A DNA stretch of 64,000 nt from Tetracentron sinense (GCA_015143295.1 CM026564.1:15488416-15552415), one strand, 5' to 3'; shown: positions 11,797 through 27,169, numbered from the stretch's first letter. Notes: generated from the sequence alone by a model not told the origin. Program-made: numbers and translations.

Positions 11797-14700
11797 TTCT
11801 AACAAATGAATCGTGCCACCATTTCCCGTTTCTTCTAATGCATGTATTTCACTACATCATAAGTGTTGGGATTGGTTTCGAGCGAATCCGAGGCCGTAAG
11901 CCCGATTTGGGCACCGAGAAGGTCGAAATCCATGTTTCACAATTATACTACGGCCTAAACCTACACCGTCCCACCATTTCCAAACCGGGGGCCAGATTTC
12001 GATCCTGTTCTTTCTAATGCGTGTATTTCATTACATCCTTAGTGCAGCGATTTGTTTTGAGCGAATCCGAGGCTGTATACCCGTTTTGGGTACCGAGACG
12101 ATCGAAATCCTTGTTTCACAACTATACAACAGCCTAAACCTACATCGTACCACCATTTCCAAACCGGTGGTCAAATTTTGATCCCGTTTCTTCTAATGCA
12201 TGTATTTCATTACATCCTAAGTGTTGGGATTGGTTTCGAGCGAATCCAAGGCCGTATAGCCGATTTGGGCACCAAGACGGTCGAAATCCATGTTTCACAA
12301 CTATACTACGGCCTAAACTTACATCGTCCCACCATTTCGAAACCGGGGGCCGGATTTCAATCCTATTTCTTCCAACAGTTATATTTCAATACATCCTAAT
12401 TGTTGTAGTTCGTATCGAGGGAATATGAGGCCGTATGCCCGATTTGGGCGCCGAGACGGCCGAAATCCATGTTTTCTCAACTATATTACGGCCTAAACCG
12501 ATATTGTCCCACAATTTCTAAACCAGGGGTCTGATTTCGATACCAATACTTCTAACACAAGTATCGTCCCACCATTTCCTGTTTCTTATAATGCAAGTAT
12601 TTCATTACATCCTAAGTGTTGGGATTGGTTTCAAGCGAATCCGAGGCCGTAAGCCCGATTTGGGCCCCGAGATGGTCGAAATCCATGTTTCACAACTATA
12701 CTACAGCCTAAACCTACTTCGTACCACCATTTCGAAACCGGGGGCCGGATTTCAATCCTATTTCTTCCAACACTTATATTTCAATACATCCTAATTGTAG
12801 TAGTTCGTCTCGAGGGAATATGAGGTCGTATGCCCGATTTGGGCGCCGAGACGGTCGAAATCCAAGTTTCACAATTATACTACGGCCTAAACCAACAACG
12901 TCCCACCATTTCCAAACCGGGGGCTGGATTTCGATTCTATTTCTTCTAATGCGTGTATTTCATTACATCATAAGTGTTGGGATTGGTTTCGAACGAATCT
13001 GAGGCCGGCGATTTGGGCACCGAGACGGTCGAAATCCATGTTTCAGTACTATATTAAGGCCTAAACATACATCGTCCAACCATTTCCAAACCGAGGGCCC
13101 GATATTGATCCTGTATCTTCTAATGCGTGTATTTCAATACGTCCTAAATGTTGGGATTGGTTTCGAGTGAATCCGAGGCCGTATGCCCGATTTGGCGGCC
13201 GAGATTGCCGAAATCCATGTTTCACAACTATACTACGGCCTAAATCTACATCGTCCCACCTTTCCAATCCGGGGGTCAGATTTTGATCCCGTTTCTTCTA
13301 ATGTGTGTATTTCAGTACATCCTAAGTGTTGGGGTTGGTTTCGAGTGAATCCGAGGCCGTATGCCCGATTTGGATACCGAGATGGCCGTAATCCATGTTT
13401 CACAACAATACTACGGGCCTAAACCTACATCGTCCCACCATTTCCAAACCGGGGGTCGAATTTTGATCCCGCTTCTTCTAATGCATGTATTTCATTACAT
13501 CCTAAACGTTGGGATTGGTTTTGAGCGAATCCAATGCCGTATGCCCGGTTTGGGTACCAAGACGGTTGAAATCCATGTTTCACAACTATACTACGGCCGA
13601 AATTTACATCGTTCCACCATTTCAAAACCGGGGGCCGGATTTCAATCCTATTTCTTCTAATACATGTATTTCAATACATCCTAAGTGTTGAAACAGATGA
13701 AATCTATGTTTTCTCAACTATACTACGGCCTAAACCGATATTGTCCCATCATTTGCAAACCTGGGGTCGGATTTCGATACCAATACTTCTAACACATGAA
13801 TCGTGCCACCATTTCCCGTTTCTTCTAATGCATGTATTTCAGCACATCCTAAGTGTTGGGATTTGTTTCGAGCGAATCCGAGGACGTAAGCCCTATTTGG
13901 GCTCCGAGAAGGTCGAAATCCATGTTTACAGTTATACTATGGCCTATACCTACACCGTCCCACCATTTCCAAACCGGGGCCCAGATTTCGATCATGTTTC
14001 TTCTAATGCGTGTATTTCATTACATCCTAAGTGCTGGGATTGGTTTCGAGCGAATCCGAGGCTGTATACCCATTTTGGGTACCGAGACGGTCGAAATCCT
14101 TGTTTCACAACTATACTACAGCCTAAACCTACATCTTACCACCATTTCCAAACTGGTGGTCGAATTTTGATCCCGTTTCTTCTAATGCATGTATTTCATT
14201 ACATCATAAGATTTGGGATTGGTTTCGAGCGAATCCAAGGCCGTATGCCCGATTTGGGCACCAAGACGGTCGAAATCCATGTTTCACAACTATACTACGG
14301 CCTAAACTTACATCGTACCACCATTTCGAAACTGGGGGCCGGATTTCAATCCTATTTCTTCCAACAGTTGTATTTCAATACATCTTAAGTGTTGTAGTTC
14401 GTATCGAGGGAATATGAGGCCGTATGCCCGATTCCGGCCCCGAGACGGCCGAAATCCAAGTTTTCTCAACTATACTACGGCCTAAACCGATATCGTCCCA
14501 CCATTTCCAAATCAGGGGTCGGATTTCGATACCAATACTTCTAACACAAGTATCATCCCACCAATTCCTGTTTCTTCTAATGCATGTATTTCATTATATC
14601 CTAATTGTTGGGATTGGTTTCGTGTGAATCCGAGGCCGTAAGCACGAATTGGGCCCCGAGACGGTCGAAATCCATGTTTCAAATCTATACTACAACCTAA

Positions 14701-17700
14701 ACCTACATCGTACCACCATTTCCAAACTGGGGGTTGGATTTTGATCCCGTTTCTTCTAATGCCTGTATTTCGTTACATCCTAAGCGTTGGGATTGGTTTC
14801 GAGCGAATCCAAGGCCGTATGCCCGATTTGGGTACCGAGACGGCCGGAATCCATGTTTCACAACAATACTACGGCCTAAACCTACATCGTCCCACCATTT
14901 TGAAATTGGGGGCCGGATTTCATTCTCATTTCTTCTAGCACATGTATTTCAATACATCCTAAGTGTTGAAGTTCGTATCGAGGGAATAGGAGGCCGTAAA
15001 CCCGATTTGGGCGCTGAGACGGTCGAAATCGATGTTTCACAATTATACTACGGCCTAAACCTACATCGCCCCACCATTTCCAAACCGGGGGCTGGATTTC
15101 GACCCCGTTTCTTCTAATGTGTGTATTTTAATACATCCAAACTGTTGGGGTTGGTTTTGAGTGAATCCGAGGCCGTCTGCCCGATTTGGGCTCCGAGAAA
15201 GTCGAAATCCATGTTTCACAACTATACTACGGCCTAAACCTACAACGTCCCACCATTTCTAAATTGGGGGCAAGATTTCGATCCTGTTTCTTCTAATGTG
15301 TGTATTTCATTACATCCTAAGTGTTGGGATTGGTTTTGAGCGAATCTGTGGCCGTGTGCCCGTTTTGGGCACCGAGACGGTCGAAATGCTTGTTTCACAA
15401 CTATCCTACGGCCTAAACATACATCGTCCCACCACTTCAAAACCGGGGGCCGGATTTCATTCCTATTTCTTCTAGCACATGTATTTCAAGATATCCTAAG
15501 TTTTGGAGTTCGTATCGAGGGAATATGTGGCCGTATGCCCGATTTGGGCTCCGAGACGATCAAAATCAATGTTTCACAATTATACTACGGCCTAAACCTA
15601 CATCGTCCCACCATTTCCAAACCGGGGGTTGGATTTCAACACCATTTCTTCTAATGTGTGTATTTCAATACATCCAAACTGTTGGGGTTGGTTTCGAGCA
15701 AATCCGAGGCCGTATGCCTGATTTGGGAACCAAGACGGTCAAAATCCATGTTTCACAACTATACTATGGCCTAAACTTACATCGTGCCACCATTTCGAAA
15801 CCGGGGGCCGGATTTCAATCCTATTTCTTCCAACACTTGTATTTCAATACATCCTAAGTGTTGTAGTTCGTATCGAGAGAATATGAGGCCATTTGCTCGA
15901 TTTGGGTGCCGAGACGGCCGAAATCCATGTTTTCTCAACTATACTACGGTCTAAACCGATATCGTCCCACCATTTCTAAACCAGGGGTCGGATTTCGGGA
16001 CCAATACTTCTAACACATGTATCGTCCCACCATTTCCCTTTTCTTCTAATGCATGTATTTCATTACATCCTAAGTGTTGGGATTGGTTTCGAGCGAATCC
16101 GAGGCTGTAAGCCCGATTTGGGTGCCGAGACGGTCGAAATCCATGTTTTACAACTATAGTACATACTAAACCTACATCGTACCACCATTTCAAAACTGGG
16201 GGTTGGATTTTGATCCCGTTTCTTCTAATGCGTGTTTTTCATTTCATCCTAAGCGTTGGGATTGGTTTCAAGCGAATCCAAGGCCGTATGCCCGATTTGG
16301 GTTCCGAGACGGCCGAAATCCATGTTTCACAACTATACTACGGCCTAAACCTACATCGTCCCACCAATTCAAAATCGGGGGCCGGATTTAATTCGATTTT
16401 CTTCTAGTACTTGTATTTTAATACATCCTAAGTGTTGGAGTTCGTATCGAGAAAATATGAGGCCATATGCCCGATATGGGCGGCGAGACGGTCGAAATCC
16501 ATGTTTCACAATTATACTTTGGCCTAAATCTACATCGTCCCACCATTTCCAAACCGGGGGCTGGATTTCAATTCTATTTCTTCTAATGCATGTATTTCAT
16601 TACATCCTAAGTTTTTTGATTGGTTTCGAACGAATCTGAGGCCATATGCCCGATTTGGGCACCGAGACGGTCGAAATCCATGTTTCAGTACTATACTAAG
16701 GCCTAATCATACATCGTCCCACCATTTTCAAACCGAGTGCCGGATAATGATCATGTACCTTCTAATTCGTGTATTTCATTACATCCTAAATGTTGAGATT
16801 TTTTTCGAGCGAATCCGAGGCCGTATGCCCTATTTGGGCGCCGAGACGGTCGAAATCCATGTTTCAAAATTGTACTACGGCCTAAACCTACATCGTCAAC
16901 CATTTCCAAACCGGGGGCTGGGTTTCGACCCCGTTTCTTCTAATGTTTGTATTTCAGTACATCCAAACTGTTGGGGTTGGTTTCGAGCGAATCCGAGGCC
17001 GTATGCCCGATTTGGGGGCCGAGAAGGTCGAAATCCATGTTTCACAACTATACTACGGCCTAAACCTACAACGTCCCACCATTTCCAAATTGGGGGCAAG
17101 ATTTTGATCCTGTTTCTTCTAATGTGTGTATTTTATTACATCCTAAGTGTTGGGATTGGTTTCGAGCGAATCTGAGGCTGTGTGCCCGCTTTGGGCACCA
17201 AGACGGTCGAAATGCAAGTGTCACTACTATCCTACGCTCTAAACATACATCGTCCCACCATTTCGAAACCGGGGGCCGGATTTCATTCCAATTTCTTCTT
17301 GCACATGTATTTCAATACATCCTAAGTGTTGAAGTTCGTATCGAGGGAATATGAGGCCGTATCCCGATTTGGGAGCCGAGACGGTCGAAATCCATGTTTC
17401 ACAATTATACTATGACCTAAACCTACATTGTCCCACCATTTCCAAACCGGGGGCCAGATTTCGATCATGTTTCTTCTAATGCGTGTATTTCCTTACATCC
17501 TAAGTGCTGGGATTGGTTTCGAGCGAATCCGAGGCTGTATACCAGTTTTGGGTACCGAGACGGTCGAAATCCTTGTTTCACAACTATACTACAGCCTAAA
17601 CCTACATCTTACCACAATTTCCAAACCGGTGGTCGAATTTCGATCTCGTTTCTTCTAATTCATGTATTTTATTACATCCTAAGTGTTGGGATTGATTTCA

Positions 17701-20339
17701 AACGAATCCAAGGCCGTATGCCTGATTTGGGCACCAAGACGGTCGAAATCCATGTTTCACAACTATACTACGGCCTAAACTTACATTGTCCCACCATTTC
17801 GAAACCGGGGGCCGGATTTCAATCATATTTCTTCCAACACTATTATTTTAATACATCCTAAGTGTTGTAGTTCATATCGAGGGAATATGAGGCCGTATGC
17901 CCGATTTGGGCGCCGAGACGGCCGAAATCCATGTTTTCTCAACTATACTACGGCCTAAACCGATATCGTCCCACCATTTCTAAACCAGGGATCGGATTTC
18001 GATACCAATACTTCTAACACATGCATCGTCCCACCATTTCCCATTTCTTCTAATGCATGTATTTCATTACATCTTAAGTGTTGGGCTTGGTTTCGAGCGA
18101 ATCCGAGGCCGTAAGCCCGATTTGGGCACCGAGACGGTCGAAATCCATTTTTCACAACTATACTCCAGCCTAAACATACATCGTACTAGCATTTCCAAAC
18201 CGGGGGATGGATTTTGATCCCGTTTCTTCTAATGAGTGTATTTTATTACATCCTAAGCGTTGGGATTCGTTTCGAGCGAATCCAAGGCTGTATGCCCGAC
18301 TTGGGTACCGAGACGGCCGAATCTATGTTTCACAACTATACTACGGCCTAAACCTACATCGTCCCACCATTTTGAAATCGGGGGCAGGATTTCATTCCCA
18401 TTTCTTCTAGGACATGTATTTCAATACATCCTAAGTGATGGAGTTCGTATCGAGGGAATATGAGGCCGTATGCCCGATATGGGCGCCGAGACGGTCAAAA
18501 TCCATGTTTCACAATTATACTACGGCCTAAACGTACATCGTCCCACAATTTCAAACCGGGGGCTGGATTTCGATTCTATTTCTTCTAATGCATGCATTTC
18601 ATTACATCCTAAGTGTTGGGATTGGTTTCGAACGAATCTGAGGCCATATGCCCGATTTTGGCACCGAGACGGTTGAAATCCATGTTTCAGTACTATACTA
18701 AGGCCTAAAAATACATTGTCCCACCATTTCCAAACCGAGAGCCGGATATTGATCCTGTGTCTTCCAATGCGTGTAATTCATTACATCCTAAATGTTGGGA
18801 TTGGTTTCGAGCGAATCTGAGGCCGTATGCCCGATTTGGGCGCCGAGACGGTCGAAATCCAAGTTTCACAATTATAGTACGGCCTAAACCTACATCGTCC
18901 TACCATTTCCAAACCGGGGTCTGGATTTTGACCCCGTTTCTTCTAATGTGTGTATTTCAATACATCCAAATTATTGGGGTTGGTTTCGAGCAAATCCAAG
19001 GCCGTATGCCCGAATTGGGCGCCGAGAAGGTCGAAATCTAAATTTCACAACTATACTACGGCCTAAACTTACAACGTCCCACCATTTCCAAATTGGGGGC
19101 AAGATTTCGATCCTGTTTCTTCTAATGTGTAAATTTCATTACATCCCAAGTGTTGGGATTGGTTTGGAGCAAATCCAAAGCTGTGTGCCCGTTTTGGGCA
19201 CCGAGATGGTCGGAATGCATGTTTCACAACTATCCTACGGCCTAAACATACATCGTCCCACCATTTCGAAACCGGGGGCTGGATTTCATTCCTATTTCTT
19301 CTAGCACATGTATTTCAATACATCCTAAGTGTTGGAGTTTGGATCGAGGGAATATGAGGCCGTATCCCGATTTGGGCGCCGAGACGGTCGAAATCCCTGT
19401 TTCACAATTATACTACGGACTAAACCTACATCGTCCCACCATTTCCAAACCGGGGGCCAGATTTCAATCCAGTTTCTTCTAATGCGTGTATTTCATTACA
19501 TCCTGAGTGTTGGGATTGGTTTCGAGCGAATCCTAGGCTGTATACCCGTTTGGGGTACCGAGACGGTCGAAATCCTTGTTTCACAACTATACTACAGCCT
19601 AAACCTTCATCGTACCACCATTTCCAAACCGGTACATCCTAAGTGTTGGGATTGATTTCGAGCGAATCCAAGGCCGTTTCCCCGATTTGGGCACCAAGAC
19701 GGTCGAAATCCATGTTTCACAACTATATTACGACCCAAACCGACATCGTCCCACCATTTCCCAACCAGGGGTCAGATTTCATTACCAATACTTCTAACAC
19801 ATGTATTTCAGTGCATTCTAAGTGTTGGGGTTGGTTTCGAGCAAATCCGATGCCGTATGCCCGATTTGGGTGCCGAGATGGTCGAAATCCATGTTTCACA
19901 ATTATACTACGGCCTAAACCTACATCGTCCCACAATTTCCAAACCGGGGGCTGGATTTCGATTGTATTTCTTCTAATACATGTATTTCATTACATCCCAA
20001 GTGTTGGGATTGGTTTCGAACGAATCTGAGGCCATATGCCCGATTTGGGCACCGAGACGGTTGAAATCTATGTTTCAGTACTATACTAAGGCCTAAACAT
20101 ACATCGTCCCACCATTTCCAAACCGAGAGCCGGATATTGTTCCTGTGTCTTCCAATGCGTGTATTTCATTTCATCCTAAATGTTGGGATTGCTTTCGAGC
20201 GAATCCGAGGCCGTATGCCCGATTTGGGGTGCCGAAACGGTTGAAATCCATGTTTCACAATTATACTACGGCCTAAACCTACATCGTCCCACCATTTCCA
20301 AGCCGGGGGCTGGATTTTGACCCCGTTTCTTCTAATGTG

Positions 20340-23300
20340 TGTATTTCAATACATCCAAACTGTTGGGGTTGGTTTCGATCGAATCCGAGGCCGTATGCCC
20401 AATTTGGGGGCCGAGAAGGTCGAAATGCATGTTTCACAACTATACTACGCCTCAACCTACAACGTCCCACCATTTCCAAATTGGGGGCATGATTTTGATC
20501 TTGTTTCTTCTAATGTGTGTATTTCATTACATCCTAAGTGTTGGGATTGGTTTCAAGAAATCCGAGGCTGTGTGCCCGTTTTGGGCACCGAGACGGTCGA
20601 AATGCATGTTTCACAACTATCCTACGGCCTAAACATACATCGTCCCACCATTTTGAAACTGGGGGCCAGATTTCATTCCTATTTCTTCTAGCACATGTAT
20701 GTCAATATATCCTAAGTGTTGGAGTTCGTATCGAGGGAATATGAGGCCGTATGCCCGATTTGGGCCCCGAGACGGTCGAAATCCATGTTTCACAATTATA
20801 CTACGGCCTAAACTTACATCCTCCGACCATTTCCAAACCGGGGGCTGGATTTCGACCCCATTTCTTCTGCTATATGTAATTCAATACATCCAAACTGTTG
20901 GGGTTGGTTTCGAGCGAATCCGAGGCCGTATGGCCGATTTGGGTGCCGAGAAGGTCGAAATCCATGTTTCACAACTATACTACGTCTAAACCTACAACGT
21001 CCCACCATTTCCAAAACGGGGGCATGATTTCGATCCTGTTTCATCTAATTTGTGTATTTCATTACATCCTAAGTGTTGGGATTGGTTTCGAGCAAATCCG
21101 AGGCAGTGTGCCCGTTTTGGGCACCGAGACTGTCGAAATGCATGTTTCACAACTATCCTACAGCCTAAACATACATCGTCCCACCATTTTGAAATCGGGG
21201 GCCGGATTTCATTCCTATTTAGCACATGTATTTCAATACATCCTAAGTGTTGGAGTTCGTATCGATAGAATATAAGGCCGTATGCCCGATTTGGGCGCCG
21301 AGATGGTCGAAATCCATGTTTCACAATTATACTACGGCCTAAACCTACATCATCCCACCATTTCCAAACCGGGGGCTGGATTTCGACCCCGTTTCTTCTA
21401 ATGTGTGTATTTCTATACATCCAAACTGTTGGGGTTGGTTTCGAGCGAATCCGAGGCCGTTTGCCCGATTAGGGCGCTGAGAAGGTCGAAATCCATGTTT
21501 CACAACTATACTACGGCCTAAACCTACAACGTCCAACCATTTCCAAATTGGGGGCCAAATTTCGATCATGTTTCTTCTAATGCGTGTATTTCATTACATC
21601 CTAAGTGCTGGGATTGGTTTCAATCGAATCTGAGGCTGTATACCCGTTTTGGGTACCGAGACAGGCGAAATTCCTATTTCACAACTATACTTCAGCCTAA
21701 ACCTACATCGTACCACCATTTCCAAACCGGTGGTCGAATTTCGATCCCGTTTCTTCTAATTCATGTATTTTATCACATCTTAAGTGTTGGGATTGATTTC
21801 GAGCAATCCAAGGCCGTATGCCTGATTTGGGTACCAAGGCGGTCGAAATCAATGTTTCACAACTATATTACGGCCCAAACCGACATCGTCCCAACATTTC
21901 CCAACCAGGGGTCGGATTTCATTACCAATACTTCTGACACATGTATTTTAGTGCATTCTAAGTGTTGGGGTTGGTTTCGAGAGAATCTGAGGCCGTATGC
22001 CCAATTCAGGCACCGAGATGGTCGAAATCCATGTTTCACAATTATACTACGGCCTAAACCTACACCGACCTACAATTTTAAACCGGGGGCTGGATTTCAA
22101 TTCTATTTCTTCTAATGCATGTATTTCATAACATCTTAAGTGTTGGGATTGGTTTCGAATGAATCTGAGGCCATATGCCCGATTTGGGCACCGAGACGGT
22201 TGAAATCCATGTTTCAGTACTATACTAAGGCCTAGACATACATCATCCCACCATTTCCAAACCGAGTGCCGGATATCGATCCTGTGTTTTCTAATCCGTG
22301 TATTTCATTACATCCTAAATGTTGGGATTGGTTTCGAGCGAATCCAAGGCCGTATGCCCGATTTGGGGGCGGAGACGGTCGAAATCCATGTTTCACAATT
22401 ATACTACGGCCTAAACCTACATCGTCCCACCATTTCCAAGACGGGGGCTGGATTTTGACCCCGTTTCTTCTAATGTGTGTATTTCAATACATCCAAACTG
22501 TTGGGGTTGGTTTCCACCGAATCCGAGGCTGTATGCCCGATTTGTGCGCCAAGAAGGGCGAAATCCATGTTTCACAATCGTACTACGGCCTAAACCTACA
22601 TCGTCCCACCATTTCCAAGCCGGGGGCTGGATTTTGACCCCGTTTCTTCTAATGTGTGTATTTCAGTACATCCAAACTGATGGGGTTGGTTTCGAGCGAA
22701 TCCGAGGCCATACGCCCGATTTGGGCGCCGAGAAGGTCGAAATCCATGTTTCACAACTATACTACGCCTAAACCTACAACGTCCCACCATTTCCAAATTG
22801 GGGGCAAGATTTCGATCCTGTTTCTTTTAATGTGTGTATTTCATTACATCCTAAGTGTTGGGATTGGTTTCGAGCAAATCCGAGGCTGTGTGCCCGTTTT
22901 GGGCTCCGAAACGGTCGAAATGCATGTTTCACAACTATCCTACGGCCTAAACATACATCGTCCCACCATTTTGAAACCGGGGGCTGGATTTCATTCCTAT
23001 TTCTTCTAGCACATGTATTTCAATACATCCTAACTGTTGGAGTTCGTATCGAGGGAATATGAGGCCGTATGCCCGATTTGGGCGCTGAGACGGTCGAAAT
23101 CCATGTTTCACAATTATACTACGGCCTAAACCTAATTCGACCCACCATTTCCAAACCGGGGGCTGGATTTCGACCCCGTTTCTTCTAATGTATGTATTTC
23201 AATACAACCAAACTGTTGGGGTTGGTTTCGAGCGAATCCGAGGCCGTTTTCCCGATTTGGGCGCCGAGAATGTCGAAATCCATGTTTCACAACTATACTA

Positions 23301-23750
23301 CGGCCTAAACCTACAACGTCCCACCATTTCCAAATTGGGGGCAAGATTTCGATCCTGTTTCTTCTAATGTGTGTATTTCATTACATCCTGAATGTTGGGA
23401 TTGGTTTCGAGCGAATCCGAGGCTCTGTGCCCGTTTTGGGCACCGAGACGGTCGAAATGCATGTTTCACAACTATCCTACGGCCCAAACATACATCGTCC
23501 CACCATTTCGAAACCGGGGGCCGGATTTCATTGCTATTTCTTCTAGTACATTTATTTCAATACATTCTAAGTTTTAGAATTCGTATCGAGGGAATAAGAG
23601 GCCGTATGCCCGATTGGGGCGCCGAGACGGTCGAAATCCATGTTTCACAATTATACAACAGCCTAAACCTACATCGTCCCACCATTTCCAAACCGGGGGC
23701 CACATTTCGATCCTGTTTCTTTTAATGCGTGTATTTCATTACAACCTAAG
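20340..23750 (+). repeat. Trimeric higher-order repeat, ~535 bp unit (two runs)
   Basis: Three monomer types follow each other in a fixed order. The first has 'acatccaaactgttgggg' with 'gagaaggtcg'. The second has 'ctgtgtgcccgttttggg' with 'gaaatgcatg' and 'actatcctacgg'. The third has 'gttcgtatcgagggaatatg'. The second type recurs at 20568 and 21102 (534 bp), and again at 22886 and 23420 (534 bp). The run is broken between about 21.55 and 22.45 kb by other monomer types. Single trimers with the same order occur near 5150-5540, 15130-15530 and 16970-17350. Confidence 0.7.
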
Positions 23751-26700
23751 TGCTGGGATTGGTTTCGAGCGAATCTGAGGCTGTATACTCGTTTTGGGTA
23801 CCGAGACGGTCGAAATCCTTGTTTCACAACTATACTACAGCCTAAACCTACATCGTACCACCATTTCCAAACCGGCGGTCGAATTTTGATCCCGTTTCTT
23901 CTAATGCATGTATTTCATTACATCCTAAGTGTTGGGATTGGTTTCGAGCGAATTCAAGGCCGTATGCCTGATTTGGGCACCAAGACGATCGAAATCCATG
24001 TTTCACAACTATACTACGGCCTAAACTTACATCATCCCACAATTACGAAACCGGGGGCCGGATTTCAATCCTATTTCTTCCAACACTTGTATTTCAATAC
24101 ATCTTAAGTGTTGTAGTTCGTATCGAGGGTATATGAGTCCGTATACCCGATTTGGGCGCCGAGACGGCCGAAATCCATGTTTTCTCAACTATACTACGGC
24201 CTAAACCGATATCATCCCACCATTTCCCAACCAGGGGTCGGATTTCGATAGCAATACTTCTAACACATGTACCTTCCCACCATTTCCCGTTTCTTCTGAT
24301 GCATGTATTTCATTACATCCTAAGTGTTGAGAATGGTTTCGAGCGAATCCGAGGATGTAAGCCCGATTTGGGATCCGAGACGGTCGAAATCCATGTTTCA
24401 CAACTATACTACATCCGAAACCTACATCGTACTACCATTTCCAAACTGGGGGTTGCATTTTGATCCTGTTTCTTCTATTGCGTGTATTTCATTACATCCT
24501 AAGCGTTCTGATTGGTTTTGAGCGAATATAAGGCCGTATGCCCGATTTGGGTACCGAGACGGCCGAAATCCAAGTTTCACAACTATACTACGGCCTAAAC
24601 CTACATCATCCCACCATTTCGAAATCGGTGGAAAAATTTCATTCCCATTTATTGTAGCACATGTATTTCAATACATCCTAAGTGATGGAGTTCGTATCGA
24701 GGGAATATGAGGCCGTATCCCCGATTTGGGCGTCGAGACGGTCGAAATCAATGTTTCACAATTATACTACGGCCTAAACCTACATCGTCCCATCATTTCC
24801 AAACCGGGGGCTGGATTTCGATCTTCTTTCTTCTAATGCATATATTTCATTACATCCTAAGTGTTGGGATTGGTTTCAAACGAATCTGAGGTTGTATGCC
24901 CGATTTGGACACCGAGACGGTCGAAATCCATCTTTCAGTACCACACTACGGCCTAAACATACATCGTCCCACCATTTCAAAACCGAGGGCCGGATATCAA
25001 TCTTGTTTCTTCTAATCCATGTATTTTATTACATCCTAAGTGTTGGGATTGGTCTCGAGCGAATCCGAGGCCGTATGCCCGATTTGGGCGCCGAGACGGT
25101 CGAAATCCATGTTTCACAATTATACTACGTCCTAATCCAGCATCATCCCACCATTTCCAAACCGGGGGCTGGATTTCGATCCAGTTTCTTATAATGCATG
25201 TATTTCATTACATCCTAAGTGTTGGGATTGGTTTCGAATGAATCTGAGGTAATATGCCCGATTTGGGCATCGAGACGGTCGAAATCAATGTTTCAGTACT
25301 ATACTACGGCCTGAACATACATCATCCCACCATTTCCAAACCGGGGGCTGGATTTCGATCCCGTTTCTTCTGATGTGTGTATTTCATTACATCCTAAGTG
25401 TTGGAATTGGTTTCGAGCGAATCCGAGGCCGTATGCCCGATTTGGGCGCCGAGAAGGTCGAAATCCATGTTTCACTACTATACTACGGCCTAAACCTACA
25501 ACGTCCAACCATTTCCAAACCGGGGACCAGATTTCAATCCTGGTTCTTCTAATGTGTGTATTTCATTACATCTTAAGTGCTGGGATTGGTTTCGAGCGAA
25601 GCCGAGGCTGTGTGCCCGTTTTGGACACCGAGACGGTCGAAATCCATGTTTCACAACTATACTTCGACCTAAACATACATCGTCCCACCATTCCCAAACC
25701 GGGGGCTGGATGTTGATCCTATTTCTGCTAATGCTTGTATTTCATTATATGTTAAGTGTTGGGATTGGTTTCGAGCGAATCCGAGGCCGTCTGCCCGATT
25801 TGGGCACTGAGACGGCCGAAATCCTTGTTTTCTCAACTATACTACGGCCTAAAGCGACATCGTCCCACCATTTCCAAAGCACGGGTCGGATTTCGATACC
25901 AATACCTCTAACATGTGTATTTCAATGCATTCTAAGTGTTGGGGTTGGTTTCGAGCGAATCCGAGGCCATATGCCCGATTTGGGCTCCGAGACGGTCGAA
26001 ATCCTCGTTTAACAATTATACTACGGCCTAAACCTACATCGTCCCACTATTTTCGAACCGGGGGCCGGATTTCGATCCTGTTTCTTCTAATGTATGTATT
26101 TCATTACATCCTAAGTACTGGAATTTCTTTCGAGCGAATCCAAGGCCATAAGCCTAATTTGGGCACTTAGACGACCGAAATCCATGTTTCACAACTATAC
26201 TACGGCCTTAACCTACATCGTCCCATCATTTCCAAACCGGGGGTCGGATTTCGATCCTGTTTCTTCTAACGAGTGTATTTCAATACATCCTAAGTGTTGG
26301 AGTTGAATGCGAGCGAATCCGAGGCCGTATGCCTCATTTGGCTGCCGAGATGGCCGAAATCCTTGTTTCACAACTATACATCAGCCTAAATCTACATCGT
26401 CCCACCATTTCCAAACCAGTGGTCGGATTTTGATCTCATTTCTTCTATTGTGTGTATTTCAATACATCCTAAGTGTTGAGACTGGTTTCGAGCGAATCCA
26501 AGGCCGTGTGCCTGATTTGGGCGCCGAGACGGTCAAAATCCATGTTTCACAACTATACAACGGCGTAAATCTACATCATCCCACCATTTCCAAATCGGGG
26601 ATCGGATTTGGACCCTATTGCTTCTAACGCATGTATTTGAATACATCGTAAGTGTTGGAGATGGTTTCGAGTGAATCCGACGTCGTATTCCCGATTTGCA

Positions 26701-27169
26701 CGCCGAGACGGCCAAAATCCGTGTTTCTCAACTATGCTACGGCCTAAACATACATCGTCCCACCATTTCCACAGCAGGAATCAGATTTCGATCCTATTTC
26801 TTTTAACGCATGTATTTCAATGCATCCTAAGTGTTGGGGTTTTTTTCGAGCGAATCCGAGACCGTATGCCCGATTTGGGCACCGAGACGGCCGTAATCCA
26901 TGTTTCACAACTATACTACGCCTAAACCTACATCGTCCCACCATTTCCAAACCGGGGGTCGAATTTTGATCCCATTTCTTCTAATGCGTGTATTTCATTA
27001 CATCCTAAGTGTTGGGATTAGTTTCGAGGGAATCCAAGGCCGTATGCTCGATTTGGGCACCAAGACGGTCGAGATCCATGTTTCACAACTATACTACCGC
27101 CTAAACTTACATCGTCCCACCATTTCGAAACCGGGGGCCAGATTTCAATCCTATTTCTTCTAACACATG

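Larger units (their letters stand above)
8068..15530 (+). repeat. Duplicated satellite block, copy 2 (contains solo LTR)
   Basis: Counterpart of the block at 190-5540, interrupted by the solo LTR at 9626-11791. Removing the LTR and one target-site copy rejoins a normal long monomer, matching the uninterrupted copy near 1560-1600. Fine differences from copy 1 are one extra monomer around 9240-9420 and a deletion at about 13691, where 'cctaagtgttg' jumps to 'aaacagatgaaatc'. Confidence 0.75.
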
